Shown here piece after piece: positions 24,158 through 32,158 of a stretch of DNA of 53,122 nucleotides. Every line of letters starts with the position of its first letter. Position 1 is the stretch's first letter. The notes under the pieces are model-generated. The model did not search any database, was not told where the DNA came from, and saw only the letters and a program-made list of their open reading frames with translations. The position numbers and the translations under genes were made by a program. This DNA is from Myxococcota bacterium. Its GTDB lineage: Bacteria; Myxococcota_A; UBA9160; UBA4427. The stretch spans positions 1-53,122 of the forward strand of contig JAPKBZ010000025.1 in assembly GCA_028823175.1 (NCBI GenBank), written 5' to 3'.

Positions 24158-24901
24158 CTAGTCGCGGAGATGCTGGTTGAAGAGGGCAATTGTTCGCCGC
24201 CAAGCGTCGGCGGCGGCGTCGGGGTGGAAGGTCGCGCGCTGGTCGCAATGGAAGCCGTGGTCCGCCTCGGGGTAGACCTGTACCTCGTGATCGACTTTGG
24301 CCTCAGTCAGCGCAGCCCGAACGGCGTCGACCTGATCGGCGGGAATCATGCTGTCTTGACCGCCGAAATAGCAATTGATTCGTCCGCCGATGCCAGCGGT
24401 GCGGCCCAGGGTTGATTCACTTCCTCCCGGCCCCTGGGGCGCCGCAATGCCGCCTCCATAATAAGAGGCCGTCGCGCGAACGTGGCTCGTGCAGGCGGTC
24501 AGGAAGGCCATGTGCCCGCCGATGCAGAAGCCCATGGCGCCGATGCCTGCCCCGCCGACATCCGGTCGGGATTCGAGTAGGGCGATGGTGGCCTGGGCGT
24601 CGGAGATCATCGGCTCGGCCTGGAGCTGCCCCAGGTGCTTCATGCCCTCGCTCATCCCGTCGTCGTCATAGCCAAGCTCCATGCCAGGAGCCGTTCGATG
24701 GAAGTAGTCCGGGGCGATGGCCACGAAGCCCTCGCCAGCGATTCGTTCGGTGACGTCGCGAATATGGGAGTTGATGCCAAAGATTTCCATGAAGACCACG
24801 ACCCCCGGGAGAATTTCATCTCCCGTCGGTCGAGCGAGATATCCCCTCATCGGGCTGCCATCGGGGGTCGGGATATCGATGTATTCGCTCGCTACTGCCA
24901 T
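24158..24901 (-). CDS. Dienelactone hydrolase family alpha/beta hydrolase
   Basis: A 247-residue alpha/beta hydrolase. The nucleophile elbow 'GAMGFCIGGHMA' has Cys126, the DLH signature in place of Ser. The acid is in 'YFGGQDSMIP' and the histidine in 'EADHGFHCD'. 'EIFGINSHIRDVTERIAGEGFVAIAPDYFHR' is the conserved early segment. Known members open dienelactones or hydrolyse esters. ATG 24901 is preferred over the first ATG seven codons upstream because AAGGAGATCACC precedes it. It faces the di-iron gene, with which it converges. Confidence 0.88.
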   Translation of the reverse strand: MAVASEYIDIPTPDGSPMRGYLARPTGDEILPGVVVFMEIFGINSHIRDVTERIAGEGFVAIAPDYFHRTAPGMELGYDDDGMSEGMKHLGQLQAEPMISDAQATIALLESRPDVGGAGIGAMGFCIGGHMAFLTACTSHVRATASYYGGGIAAPQGPGGSESTLGRTAGIGGRINCYFGGQDSMIPADQVDAVRAALTEAKVDHEVQVYPEADHGFHCDQRATFHPDAAADAWRRTIALFNQHLRD

Positions 24902-25003
24902 GGTGATCTCCTTGACGGGCACGCTCAGATATCTCTGGCGTAAGAGGCACGGACCGCCGGAACGACACGGTCCGAAAAAATTCGCCGGCGAGGCTGGGAG
25001 GCC

Positions 25004-26032
25004 TTAGTGGCTGGCTGCTTGAGGGGCAGGGAACTTGATGTATTCCTCGACGAGGAGTTCGGCGAGTTGCTTGTTGGGGGGCCGGGTATCGGCCAGGCGC
25101 CCGCGCTCGCGTAGATCAGCACAGAGGGTATCGAGCACGCGATCGATGGAGAGATCTTCGCTGTGGCTTCGCCACCGTTTTCGATCGCCCTCGTCCTCGA
25201 AGCAGTAGGCCTTCCAAGAGATTGAGAAGCGCATTTCGTCCCAATGGTAGCGACCGATCTCTTCGTCACCGTCCGAGACGGTCCAGCGCCCCCCGCTCTC
25301 CGCCTCGAGCCGCATGCCGGGCCGGAAGGGAGGCATCGGCCCCTCGAGTTCTTGGACGCGGTCGACCCCGTGAAAGACGCTGTCGGTATCCATGAGCACG
25401 GCGGAATTGAACTGAACGGGGTGAGTCTTGGCGGGCTGATCGGCTCCGTCGGGGTAGAAGGCGAATGCCCCTCCCTTGGCATCCTGATACCAAGAGACCG
25501 AGGTCGCGATGGGTAGCCGCCATTCGTTAAAGAGGCCCGAGTGATGCATGACAACCAGCATCCATTGCGGATGAAGCTTCCTGTTCATGCCACGGAATTC
25601 GGGGACATCGGTATGGATCGCGAGTTCCTGGCCGGGTAAGAGAATATTCGCGTAGACGATGGCGGGCTCGATGACCGGGCGGCCGAATACCTTCTGGGCG
25701 GATTCGATCAATTTCTCGTTGTAGTAGAAGGCTTCTATCCCGGGAGCGGCGATCTCATTCCCGTACGCGTAGGTCTCCCTGAAATAATTTGTTCGGGCGG
25801 CGAGGATGGAAAAATCTTCCTTGACCCGCCCGAATCGACCGCCTGTATTGATGAAGTTGAAGGCGGCGTCGAAGCGTTGGGGTAGGCCCTCTCCGATGCC
25901 CTCGTTGAGGCCTTCGTCTGAGTAGAGTCCGTAGCTCCCGAATTGCTTGCAGAGATCCACGAGCTTTGTGGCTTCTTGGGCGGCCAGGAAGGGTTCGAAT
26001 GCCTGGTAGTTCGAGAAAAAATGAGCCTGCAT
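25004..26032 (-). CDS. Putative Fe(II)/2-oxoglutarate-type oxygenase
   Basis: A 342-residue protein. A facial-triad pattern is visible: 'LLPGQELAIHTDVPEFRG' (H140 and D142) and 'MDTDSVFHGVDRV' (H221). The segment between them ('HPQWMLVVMHHSGLF', 'ATSVSWYQDAKGGAFAFYPDG') has the strand-and-turn spacing of a double-stranded beta-helix. The N-terminal about 130 residues are not recognised. The C-terminus contains 'FSISWKAYCFEDEGDR'. Substrate unknown. It lies 102 bp from the dienelactone hydrolase gene on the same strand and is divergent from a CoA-transferase gene. Confidence 0.6.
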   Translation of the reverse strand: MQAHFFSNYQAFEPFLAAQEATKLVDLCKQFGSYGLYSDEGLNEGIGEGLPQRFDAAFNFINTGGRFGRVKEDFSILAARTNYFRETYAYGNEIAAPGIEAFYYNEKLIESAQKVFGRPVIEPAIVYANILLPGQELAIHTDVPEFRGMNRKLHPQWMLVVMHHSGLFNEWRLPIATSVSWYQDAKGGAFAFYPDGADQPAKTHPVQFNSAVLMDTDSVFHGVDRVQELEGPMPPFRPGMRLEAESGGRWTVSDGDEEIGRYHWDEMRFSISWKAYCFEDEGDRKRWRSHSEDLSIDRVLDTLCADLRERGRLADTRPPNKQLAELLVEEYIKFPAPQAASH

Positions 26033-26119
26033 GGTTTCCTCGCATGGGATGAAGGCCCCCGAGCCTGAGGGCCAGCATAGCGGAGATGGTGGTGGAGGTG
26101 GGAGCGCTAAGATCAGCTC

Positions 26120-27319
26120 ATGAAAACGCCTCCGACCGCTGCTTCACCTTGCGATGGGCTCCGAGTGCTCGATTTCACGACCGTTGTTTCGGGCCCGTTC
26201 TGTACTCAGATGCTGTCTGATTTCGGAGCGGACGTGATCAAGGTTGAAAGCCTTTTCGGCGATATGTCTCGCACCACCAGCGGGCCCTTCCACGCGGGCC
26301 TTTCGGGTTTCTTCAGCCAGTTCAATCGCAACAAGCGGAGTATCGCCCTGGATCTGAAGAGTGAGGCGGGCCGTGAAATCGTGGTCCGACTGGTAGCCGA
26401 GAGCGATATCGTGGTGGAGAATTTTCGCCCGGACGTGATGGATAGGCTCGGAATAGGCTACTCGGAGTTGCGCGAGATCAATCCTCGGCTGATCTACGTG
26501 TCGATCAGCGGGTTCGGTCCCGATGGCCCCTATGCGCCGCTGCCCGCCTACGACCATGTCGTCCAGGGCTTGGCAGGGATGATGGGCGCCCAGGGGGCCG
26601 GGGGCGCACCGCAGATGTTCCGCACCGTGGTCGCCGACAAGGCCGCGGGTCTAACCGCAGTGGCGGCCACGCTCGGGGCGCTTTTGGCCAGGCAGCGCGA
26701 TGAGGGTGCGGCCGTTTCGGGGCAACGGATCGATGTGCCCATGCTCGATGCCTACGCCGCCTTCATTCTTCCCGAGTTGATGGGGCCAGCCAGCTTCCCG
26801 GATTCGGACGCCGCGATGCCGTCCTTCGATCTCTTCCGTGTCTACCCGACCCGGGACGGTCATATCGTCGGCATGGTCGTTCAGGACGAGCAGTACCTAG
26901 GCCTTTGCGAGGTGCTCGGCCGAAATGACCTGCGAGAGGACGCGCGCTTCGCCCGGACCGCCGAACGTTTTCAGCATATTGATGCGCTGTCCGAAATCCT
27001 TCTGGAAGAGTTCAAGCAACGGCCAACGGCGGAGTTGGTCGCCGGTCTTCGAAGGGCGGGGGCGCCCTTTGCGCCGGTCAACGATTTCGAAGGCTTCATG
27101 ACCGACGAGCAGGTGATCCATAGCGGTGTCGTTCAGGTCGTCGACGACCCCCGGGTTCGCGTTCGGGTTCTGCGCCCCCCGGCGCGGTTGTCGCGGACCC
27201 CTCTCGTGGAGCCCGGACGCCCGCCCCTGCTCGGGGAGCAAACCGACGCGATTCTGTCCCTCGCCGGACACTCGGGCGCCGAGATCGACAGCCTGCGCGC
27301 CCAGGGCGTTGTCGCCTGA
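26120..27319 (+). CDS. Family III CoA-transferase (CaiB/BaiF), second copy
   Basis: A 399-residue enzyme. 'CDGLRVLDFTTVVSGPFCTQMLSDFGADVIKVES' and 'VVENFRPDVMDRLGIGYSELREINPRLIYVSISGFGPDGPYA' are diagnostic. The catalytic Asp is D145 in 'PAYDHVVQGLAGMMG'. It transfers CoA to a carboxylic acid of unknown identity. Compared with the copy at 11842-13035, the family features are shared but neither appears to be a recent duplicate by eye. It opens a same-strand run with a TetR regulator, a Rieske oxygenase and an amidohydrolase, which suggests a catabolic pathway. Confidence 0.88.
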   Translation: MKTPPTAASPCDGLRVLDFTTVVSGPFCTQMLSDFGADVIKVESLFGDMSRTTSGPFHAGLSGFFSQFNRNKRSIALDLKSEAGREIVVRLVAESDIVVENFRPDVMDRLGIGYSELREINPRLIYVSISGFGPDGPYAPLPAYDHVVQGLAGMMGAQGAGGAPQMFRTVVADKAAGLTAVAATLGALLARQRDEGAAVSGQRIDVPMLDAYAAFILPELMGPASFPDSDAAMPSFDLFRVYPTRDGHIVGMVVQDEQYLGLCEVLGRNDLREDARFARTAERFQHIDALSEILLEEFKQRPTAELVAGLRRAGAPFAPVNDFEGFMTDEQVIHSGVVQVVDDPRVRVRVLRPPARLSRTPLVEPGRPPLLGEQTDAILSLAGHSGAEIDSLRAQGVVA

Positions 27320-27394
27320 AGCACCGGGGGCGCAGTCTCTGGGGCTAAATGCCCCCCGGGGAACTAAATCGAGGCTCAAACTCGGGTGAGTCGG

Positions 27395-27431
27395 GTGTAA
27401 GCTTGCACACGAGTGTAAGATTTTGGTACAC
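27395..27431. promoter_or_regulatory. Candidate TetR operator before the TetR gene
   Basis: Two GTGTAAG copies (27395-27401 and 27413-27419) each face an ACAC arm, giving imperfect palindromes GTGT..ACAC and GTGTA..TACAC. The block ends 9 bases before the regulator's ATG, where an autoregulatory site would be. No -10/-35 pair is convincing. Confidence 0.4.
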
Positions 27432-27440
27432 CTCTCGGGG

Positions 27441-28061
27441 ATGACTCAACCCGCAGGATACGCTGCACACGACCTCGGGCGCCGGGAGCGACGAAAACTC
27501 GAGGTGCGCGCGCGAATCCTCGAAGCGGGCCTCGAACTCTTCGAAGCTCGGGGTGTCGAGGCCACTAAGGTGCAGGCGATCTGCGAGCGCGCGGACATCG
27601 CCCAGAAAACCTTCTTCAACTACTTCCCCAGCAAGCGCCATCTGCTGCGGGAGATCGCCCAGGTCTCCCTGGGGCAGTTGCTCCTCGATATCGAGGCCGT
27701 GCGCAAGCTGCCCGTGCCGACCGGTGAAAAGATCCACGCGTTCTTTGCCGGGGTCGTGGAGAATGCCGACGAAGCCGGGCCTATGCGCCGGGAGCTGTTG
27801 ACCGAGATGGTCCATATCGCCCACGAGCCCGGGGAGGAGCACCGCGAGGCCCAGCAACTGCGCGATGCCTTCGCGGGCATCGTGATGGACGGCCTTGAGG
27901 CCGACGAGTTGACCGATCGTTACCCGGCCGAGGCTCTGACCGAAATGTTGATGGGCGCCTTCTACGTCCAGATGTTCAATTGGGCCAATTTGGACGCCTA
28001 CCCCCTTCGAGAACACGCTGCCCAGGCGGCCCGATTTCTGACGGATTCAATGGAGAAATAG
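27441..28061 (+). CDS. TetR-family regulator
   Basis: A 206-residue regulator. The N-terminal helix-turn-helix is clear: 'VRARILEAGLELFEARGVEATKVQAICERADIAQKTFFNYFPSKRHLLREIAQ' (about residues 23-75), with F-N-Y-F-P-S-K where TetR proteins typically have Y-Y-H-F. The C-terminal domain has no recognisable ligand signature. ATG 27441 is preferred; an upstream TTG at 27423 has no site. It stands one base before the Rieske oxygenase gene, so it probably controls that gene and itself, and possibly the CoA-transferase gene before it. Confidence 0.85.
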   Translation: MTQPAGYAAHDLGRRERRKLEVRARILEAGLELFEARGVEATKVQAICERADIAQKTFFNYFPSKRHLLREIAQVSLGQLLLDIEAVRKLPVPTGEKIHAFFAGVVENADEAGPMRRELLTEMVHIAHEPGEEHREAQQLRDAFAGIVMDGLEADELTDRYPAEALTEMLMGAFYVQMFNWANLDAYPLREHAAQAARFLTDSMEK

Positions 28062-28062
28062 G

Positions 28063-29010
28063 ATGGATAAGGACGTCGTCCCCGGAATTCCCAACGGCTG
28101 GTACGCCGTCGCTTGGGGCAGCGACTTGGCCCCGGGCGAAGTGCGCCGGATCTATTATTTCGAAGAGGAGATGGTGCTCTTCCGAACTCGAACCGGCCGG
28201 GCTCGGGTGCTTTCGGCCTTCTGCCCCCACCTGGGGGCTCACCTCGCCGAGGGCGGCCGTGTCGTGGGAGAGAGCATTCGGTGCCCCTTCCATGCCTGGC
28301 AATACGACGGCGCCAACGGGAAATGCGTAGAAATTCCATATTGCGAACGCATTCCCACAAATGCCCGGGTGCGGGCCTGGGAGGTGGTCGAGCGCAACGG
28401 CATGATTTTCGTCTGGCACCACGCCGAGCAGAAACCCTCGGATTGGGAGGTGCCTGAGATCGCCCAGTTCAGCGATCCCGAGTGGTCCGAGGCCCGTACT
28501 TTCGAGATCGAGGTTCCGATCCACATGCAGGATATGGCGGAGAACAACCTCGATCCCGTCCATTTCGAGGTCGTCCACACGAGTCCGAAGGTGCCCGAGA
28601 CCGAGATCGAGTTCGCCGAAGACGGTCGGTTTATGCACGCCGTCAGCTACAGCGAGGAAGAGACACCTTTTGGAACCTTCAAGATGTCCTTGCTCCGGGA
28701 CAGTTGGTGTCTGGGCATGTCGAGCGTCGAGAGCAGCGGTATCCCCGGGGTGGGGCTCTATATGTTCTCGTCCACCTCACCCATCGACCGCCATAATACG
28801 GTTTCGCGCTGGGCGATGACGGCGACCCGGAATAGAGTCGATACGGCGGGCGAGGATTGGTTCAAGGGCATCACCAGCGGTGTCGACGACGACCTCCGGA
28901 TCTGGGGGAATAAAATTCACCGGCCCAACCCGGTCTTTTGCGAGGCCGATAAATTGCTGGTTGAGTTTCGCCGCTGGGTGCAGCAATTTTACTCCGAACC
29001 CGTCAACTGA
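28063..29010 (+). CDS. Rieske non-heme iron oxygenase, alpha subunit, short KshA-like form
   Basis: A 315-residue oxygenase component. The Rieske ligands are C54 and H56 in 'FCPHLGAHLAEGG' and C74 and H77 in 'RCPFHAWQYDG'. The catalytic iron site is 'ENNLDPVHFEVVH' (E160-H172), giving H167 and H172, with a third carboxylate likely in 'DDDLRIWGNK'. The order matches KshA- and Neverland-type enzymes that hydroxylate steroids or other rings, but at 315 residues it is shorter than typical members. The substrate is not readable. It starts one base after the TetR stop; the amidohydrolase gene follows 41 bp later. Electrons would come from a reductase encoded elsewhere. Confidence 0.86.
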   Translation: MDKDVVPGIPNGWYAVAWGSDLAPGEVRRIYYFEEEMVLFRTRTGRARVLSAFCPHLGAHLAEGGRVVGESIRCPFHAWQYDGANGKCVEIPYCERIPTNARVRAWEVVERNGMIFVWHHAEQKPSDWEVPEIAQFSDPEWSEARTFEIEVPIHMQDMAENNLDPVHFEVVHTSPKVPETEIEFAEDGRFMHAVSYSEEETPFGTFKMSLLRDSWCLGMSSVESSGIPGVGLYMFSSTSPIDRHNTVSRWAMTATRNRVDTAGEDWFKGITSGVDDDLRIWGNKIHRPNPVFCEADKLLVEFRRWVQQFYSEPVN

Positions 29011-29051
29011 CTGAAAACAAGGCAACCTCAATTTAAGGAAGGGCGGATTTC

Positions 29052-30230
29052 ATGGATCGCTACCTGGTTATTTCATCCGACTGTCACGCGGGGCTCCCCC
29101 CGGAGCAATACCGAGATTATCTCGACCCTGGTTATCGCGAAGCGTTCGATGCCGCCTTGCCGATCCAGATCCAGGCGACCGAGGAGGCGGCCAAGCGATT
29201 TCTGGTGGCCGAGATCAACGAGGAATGGCGGGCAGGGTGCGGGGACGGGCTGCAGGGGGCCTGGGATCATGATCATCGCATCCAGGTCCTCGACACCGAC
29301 GGCATTGCGGGGGAGGTGATCTTTCCCGACGGCATTACCGAGATGAATATGCCCCCCTTTGGGGCCGGGATTTCGCTTCCCACCGAGGATGTCGTTCCCG
29401 AGCTCCAGTGGGCGGGCGCCAGGGCCCACAATCGCTGGATGGCCGAATTTTGCCAGATGGCCCCCGAGCGCCGGGCGGGAATCGCCGTGGTTCCCCTGTG
29501 CTGGGACGTGGACGAGGCCATTCGTGAGGCCCGCTGGGCCAAGGAAAACGGCTTGCGGGGTGGGGTCATGCTGCCCGTTCGCTGGGGCAAACAGGACGCC
29601 TATCACCACCCGAAATACGATCCTTTCTGGGCTGCCTGCGAGGAAATGGAGCTGGTGGTCAACTTCCATTCCGGTCCGGCTCCGATGGAGGATTACGGAG
29701 AAGGGCAGGGCATGGTGGGTATCTACATCAGTGAAGTGGCCTGGTGGCTGGTGCGACCGCTGACCTTCATGATCTGGGGCGGGGTTTTTGAGCGCTTCCC
29801 CGGGCTCCGGGTCGCCATCACCGAGGGCACCGCGGTTTGGGTCCCGGAGTACCTCCAATTGCTCGACTTTCGCTACGAGGACACGCCCTATAGCGCCAAG
29901 CTCGGCGACTATACGAGCCATATGCGCTCGAAGCCCAGCGAGTATTTCGCCCGCAACGTTCTGCTGGGGGCATCCTGCATGCCGCGCCGGGAGGCGGAAA
30001 TGCGCCACAAAATCGGCGTCGATCAGATGGCCTGGGGGAGTGATTATCCGCACCCCGAGGGCACCTGGCCCCATACCGCCGAGCATATTCGCGAAACCTT
30101 CCGGCAGTTGCCGGAAGCCGAGCTCAGCCAGATGCTCGGGGGAAATGCGGCGCACTGGTACGGCTTCGATCGCGAGAAGTTGGCGCCTATCGTCGACCGG
30201 ATCGGGCCGAAGAAGAGCGATTTTAGCTAG
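29052..30230 (+). CDS. Amidohydrolase family 2 metal-dependent hydrolase
   Basis: A 392-residue TIM-barrel hydrolase of the ACMSD-like type. The start 'YLVISSDCHAGLPPEQYRDYLDP' carries a D-x-H-like metal site (D-C-H), and 'NFHSGPAP', 'GVFERFPGLRVAITEGTAVWVPEYL' and 'DQMAWGSDYPHPEGTWPHT' give the later His and Asp positions of the fold. Members decarboxylate or hydrolyse ring-fission products. ATG 29052 with AAGGAAGG upstream. It follows the Rieske oxygenase gene on the same strand, which supports a shared ring-degradation pathway. Confidence 0.85.
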   Translation: MDRYLVISSDCHAGLPPEQYRDYLDPGYREAFDAALPIQIQATEEAAKRFLVAEINEEWRAGCGDGLQGAWDHDHRIQVLDTDGIAGEVIFPDGITEMNMPPFGAGISLPTEDVVPELQWAGARAHNRWMAEFCQMAPERRAGIAVVPLCWDVDEAIREARWAKENGLRGGVMLPVRWGKQDAYHHPKYDPFWAACEEMELVVNFHSGPAPMEDYGEGQGMVGIYISEVAWWLVRPLTFMIWGGVFERFPGLRVAITEGTAVWVPEYLQLLDFRYEDTPYSAKLGDYTSHMRSKPSEYFARNVLLGASCMPRREAEMRHKIGVDQMAWGSDYPHPEGTWPHTAEHIRETFRQLPEAELSQMLGGNAAHWYGFDREKLAPIVDRIGPKKSDFS

Positions 30231-30563
30231 GGGGCGAGGGTGAAGCGATCGTTTACGGTCGCGGCTCCCGGGCGCTGAGAGAGGGAACGACCTTCAGGGC
30301 CCGGGCTTCTTTTGGGTTGACGCTCGGCGAAGAATCGGGTTATTTCGGTGCAGCCGAGGCGGCCATCCGGGGTGGGATGGGCTGTTCCTCAGCCCGGCCC
30401 CGATTATGGGCCTGGGGCAGCCTTCTGATGGGTCTTCCTGCATCGATCGGTTGCACCATTGCGTACAGTCGGGCACGGCGATGCCCTGTACTCTCTCCCG
30501 GGCAAACTATCGGACCTGGAACTCCAATTCCGTCTCATGCGGTGAGGCGGCCAGCATCAAGAA
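30231..30563. other. Noncoding leader before the cytochrome/oxidase genes
   Basis: About 330 bp with no gene I can support on either strand. It must carry the promoter for the cytochrome c gene. The one structure I see is an imperfect hairpin at 30463-30491 (listed separately). No riboswitch or small RNA is recognised. Confidence 0.6.
30463..30491. promoter_or_regulatory. Imperfect inverted repeat upstream of the cytochrome c gene
   Basis: GTACA...TGTAC (30463-30467 with 30487-30491) encloses GGGCA...TGCCC (30471-30475 with 30482-30486), with a 3-base bulge and a 6-base loop. Its position about 80 bp before the gene fits an operator or an mRNA leader hairpin. Confidence 0.35.
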
Positions 30564-30569
30564 TTGAGG

Positions 30570-31211
30570 ATGGTTTTGATTCGCAAATTCATCGCGGCCG
30601 CTGCCGCAATCGCCTGGGTCAGCCTGGGGGTGGCGGGTGTTTCGCTCGCCGACGAAAATCGCCGAGGGCGCCAGCTCTTCGACCTCTGCGCGCAATGCCA
30701 CGGAAGCGCTGGCCAGGGGACGGAGCTCTTCTTGGCGCCGGCGATCGCTGGCCTCGACGACTGGTACGTGATTTCCCAGCTCAAGGCCTTCCGCAGCGGG
30801 GCTCGAGGGACCAACTATCAAGATGTGGGCGGTATGCGCATGCACCCCATGTCGCTCTGGCTGAAGACCGATTCGGATATTGATGCCGTTGCGGCCTACG
30901 TCGCAGCCCTACCGAAGGTGGACCCGCCCCAGGTGGTGAAGGGCGGAAACGCGGCCGACGGAAAGGCCATCTACGCGACCTGTTCCTCATGCCACGGCGC
31001 CCAGGGTGAGGGGAATAAGAGCATGAATTCGCCGCCCCTCGTGCATATGAGTGACTGGTATCTCGTGAAGACCCTTGAGAAGTTCAAGGCGGGGATTCGC
31101 GGAAGCAACCCGGCGAACCCCAACGCCGTCTTGATGCGTGGTATGTCGAATATGCTCACCAGCGACCAGGCGATCAAGGACGTCGTCGCGTACATCGAGA
31201 CGCTCCAATAG
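30570..31211 (+). CDS. Periplasmic diheme cytochrome c (c4-like)
   Basis: A 213-residue protein with an N-terminal signal ('RKFIAAAAAIAWVSLGVAGVSLAD') and two class I heme sites: C40-A-Q-C43-H44 and C138-S-S-C141-H142. Each half continues with a distal Met loop ('MRMHPMSLWL', 'LMRGMSNML'), as in c4 cytochromes. Its place just before the cytochrome oxidase genes makes it the likely electron donor to the CuA centre. The start is uncertain: ATG 30570 has a GAGG too near, and TTG codons on either side (30564, 30576) compete. Confidence 0.88.
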   Translation: MVLIRKFIAAAAAIAWVSLGVAGVSLADENRRGRQLFDLCAQCHGSAGQGTELFLAPAIAGLDDWYVISQLKAFRSGARGTNYQDVGGMRMHPMSLWLKTDSDIDAVAAYVAALPKVDPPQVVKGGNAADGKAIYATCSSCHGAQGEGNKSMNSPPLVHMSDWYLVKTLEKFKAGIRGSNPANPNAVLMRGMSNMLTSDQAIKDVVAYIETLQ

Positions 31212-31303
31212 GAGCAGACTGCGCGTTCCGTGGCCGGCCAGCAAGAGCTGGGCGGCAAAGCGCGGAAAACCCAACCTCATAGCTAGAGGAACCGAGGGGC
31301 AAG

Positions 31304-31411
31304 ATGTCAGAAGGAACAGAGAACGCCAATGACCTCGTACGGTCAATCTTTTATATGAGCATGGCGACCGTGGGCGCTTTCATGGCCATTGTCATGCTTT
31401 TCATCCTCTAG
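31304..31411 (+). CDS. 35-residue single-span membrane protein in the oxidase operon
   Basis: A complete small gene, ATG to TAG, preceded by GAGGGGCAAG. The product reads MSEGTENANDLVRSIFYMSM followed by a hydrophobic run (ATVGAFMAIVMLFIL). One transmembrane helix with a polar N-terminal tail is evident. It sits between the cytochrome c gene (92 bp upstream) and cytochrome oxidase subunit II (12 bp downstream), so it is likely a small oxidase-associated subunit or assembly factor. I do not recognise a named family. Confidence 0.7.
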   Translation: MSEGTENANDLVRSIFYMSMATVGAFMAIVMLFIL

Positions 31412-31423
31412 GGGCCCGATAAT

Positions 31424-32155
31424 ATGATCGAGAGCTTGGTACCCGCAGCGTCTTCTTACGCGTGGGAAATTGATTGGATTTTTACCCTGGTTTTTATCCT
31501 GACAGGGTTCTGGTTCATCCTCTGTGAGGGTGTCTTCTTCTGGTTGATCTTCAAATTCAAGGCGAAGGACGGCCAGCCGGCTGAGTACATCACGGGAAAT
31601 GAGCCGCACCTGAAGCGGTGGATCACGATTCCCCATGTCCTCGTCCTTGTCTGCGACTTGTTTATTTTGGGGGCTGCCGTCAAGGTTTGGTACGACATCA
31701 AGCAATATCTCCCCGAAGCTGAGAAGACGGTTAGAGTGATCGGGCAGCAGTGGACCTGGACTTTCGTCCACCCCGGCGCCGACGGAGTGCTGGACTCCTC
31801 CGACGATATTTATACGGTCAACGAGCTTCACCTCGAGAACGAGACCGTCTACCACTACCAGCTCGAGTCGGTGGATGTCCTCCACGATTTCTCGGTCCCC
31901 GTCTTCCGGCTTAAGCAGGATGCGATCCCGGGGCGAGTGATCACCGGTTGGTTCGAGCCGACCCTCGAAGGCGAATTTGATGTCCAGTGCGCTGAAATTT
32001 GTGGCATCGGTCACGCTCTCATGGGCGCTCGAGTCTTCGTCGAAAGCGCGCAGAAGCATGAGGCGTGGATAGCCACTCAAACGGCCCGGATGGCCACTCA
32101 AAATCCGATTGCCCTAGCGGCCAATTCCTCAGCACGACGAATTGGTAAGGAGTAG
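31424..32155 (+). CDS. coxB: Cytochrome c oxidase subunit II
   Basis: A 243-residue subunit with two N-terminal transmembrane helices (about 18-45 and 68-88) and a periplasmic CuA domain. CuA ligands are H154 ('DVLHDFSVP'), C189, E191, C193, H197 and M200 in 'CAEICGIGHALM'. 'VIGQQWTWTFVHPG' carries the conserved Trp region that takes electrons from cytochrome c. The N-terminus lacks a cleaved signal and lipobox. It starts the coxBAC-type block and is followed three bases later by subunit I. Confidence 0.95.
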   Translation: MIESLVPAASSYAWEIDWIFTLVFILTGFWFILCEGVFFWLIFKFKAKDGQPAEYITGNEPHLKRWITIPHVLVLVCDLFILGAAVKVWYDIKQYLPEAEKTVRVIGQQWTWTFVHPGADGVLDSSDDIYTVNELHLENETVYHYQLESVDVLHDFSVPVFRLKQDAIPGRVITGWFEPTLEGEFDVQCAEICGIGHALMGARVFVESAQKHEAWIATQTARMATQNPIALAANSSARRIGKE

Positions 32156-32158
32156 GAA

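Noticed and set aside
29073..30155. Long minus-strand open frame opposite the amidohydrolase gene
   Set aside because: It mirrors the high-GC third positions of the amidohydrolase gene, has no recognised motif, and the plus-strand gene is clear.
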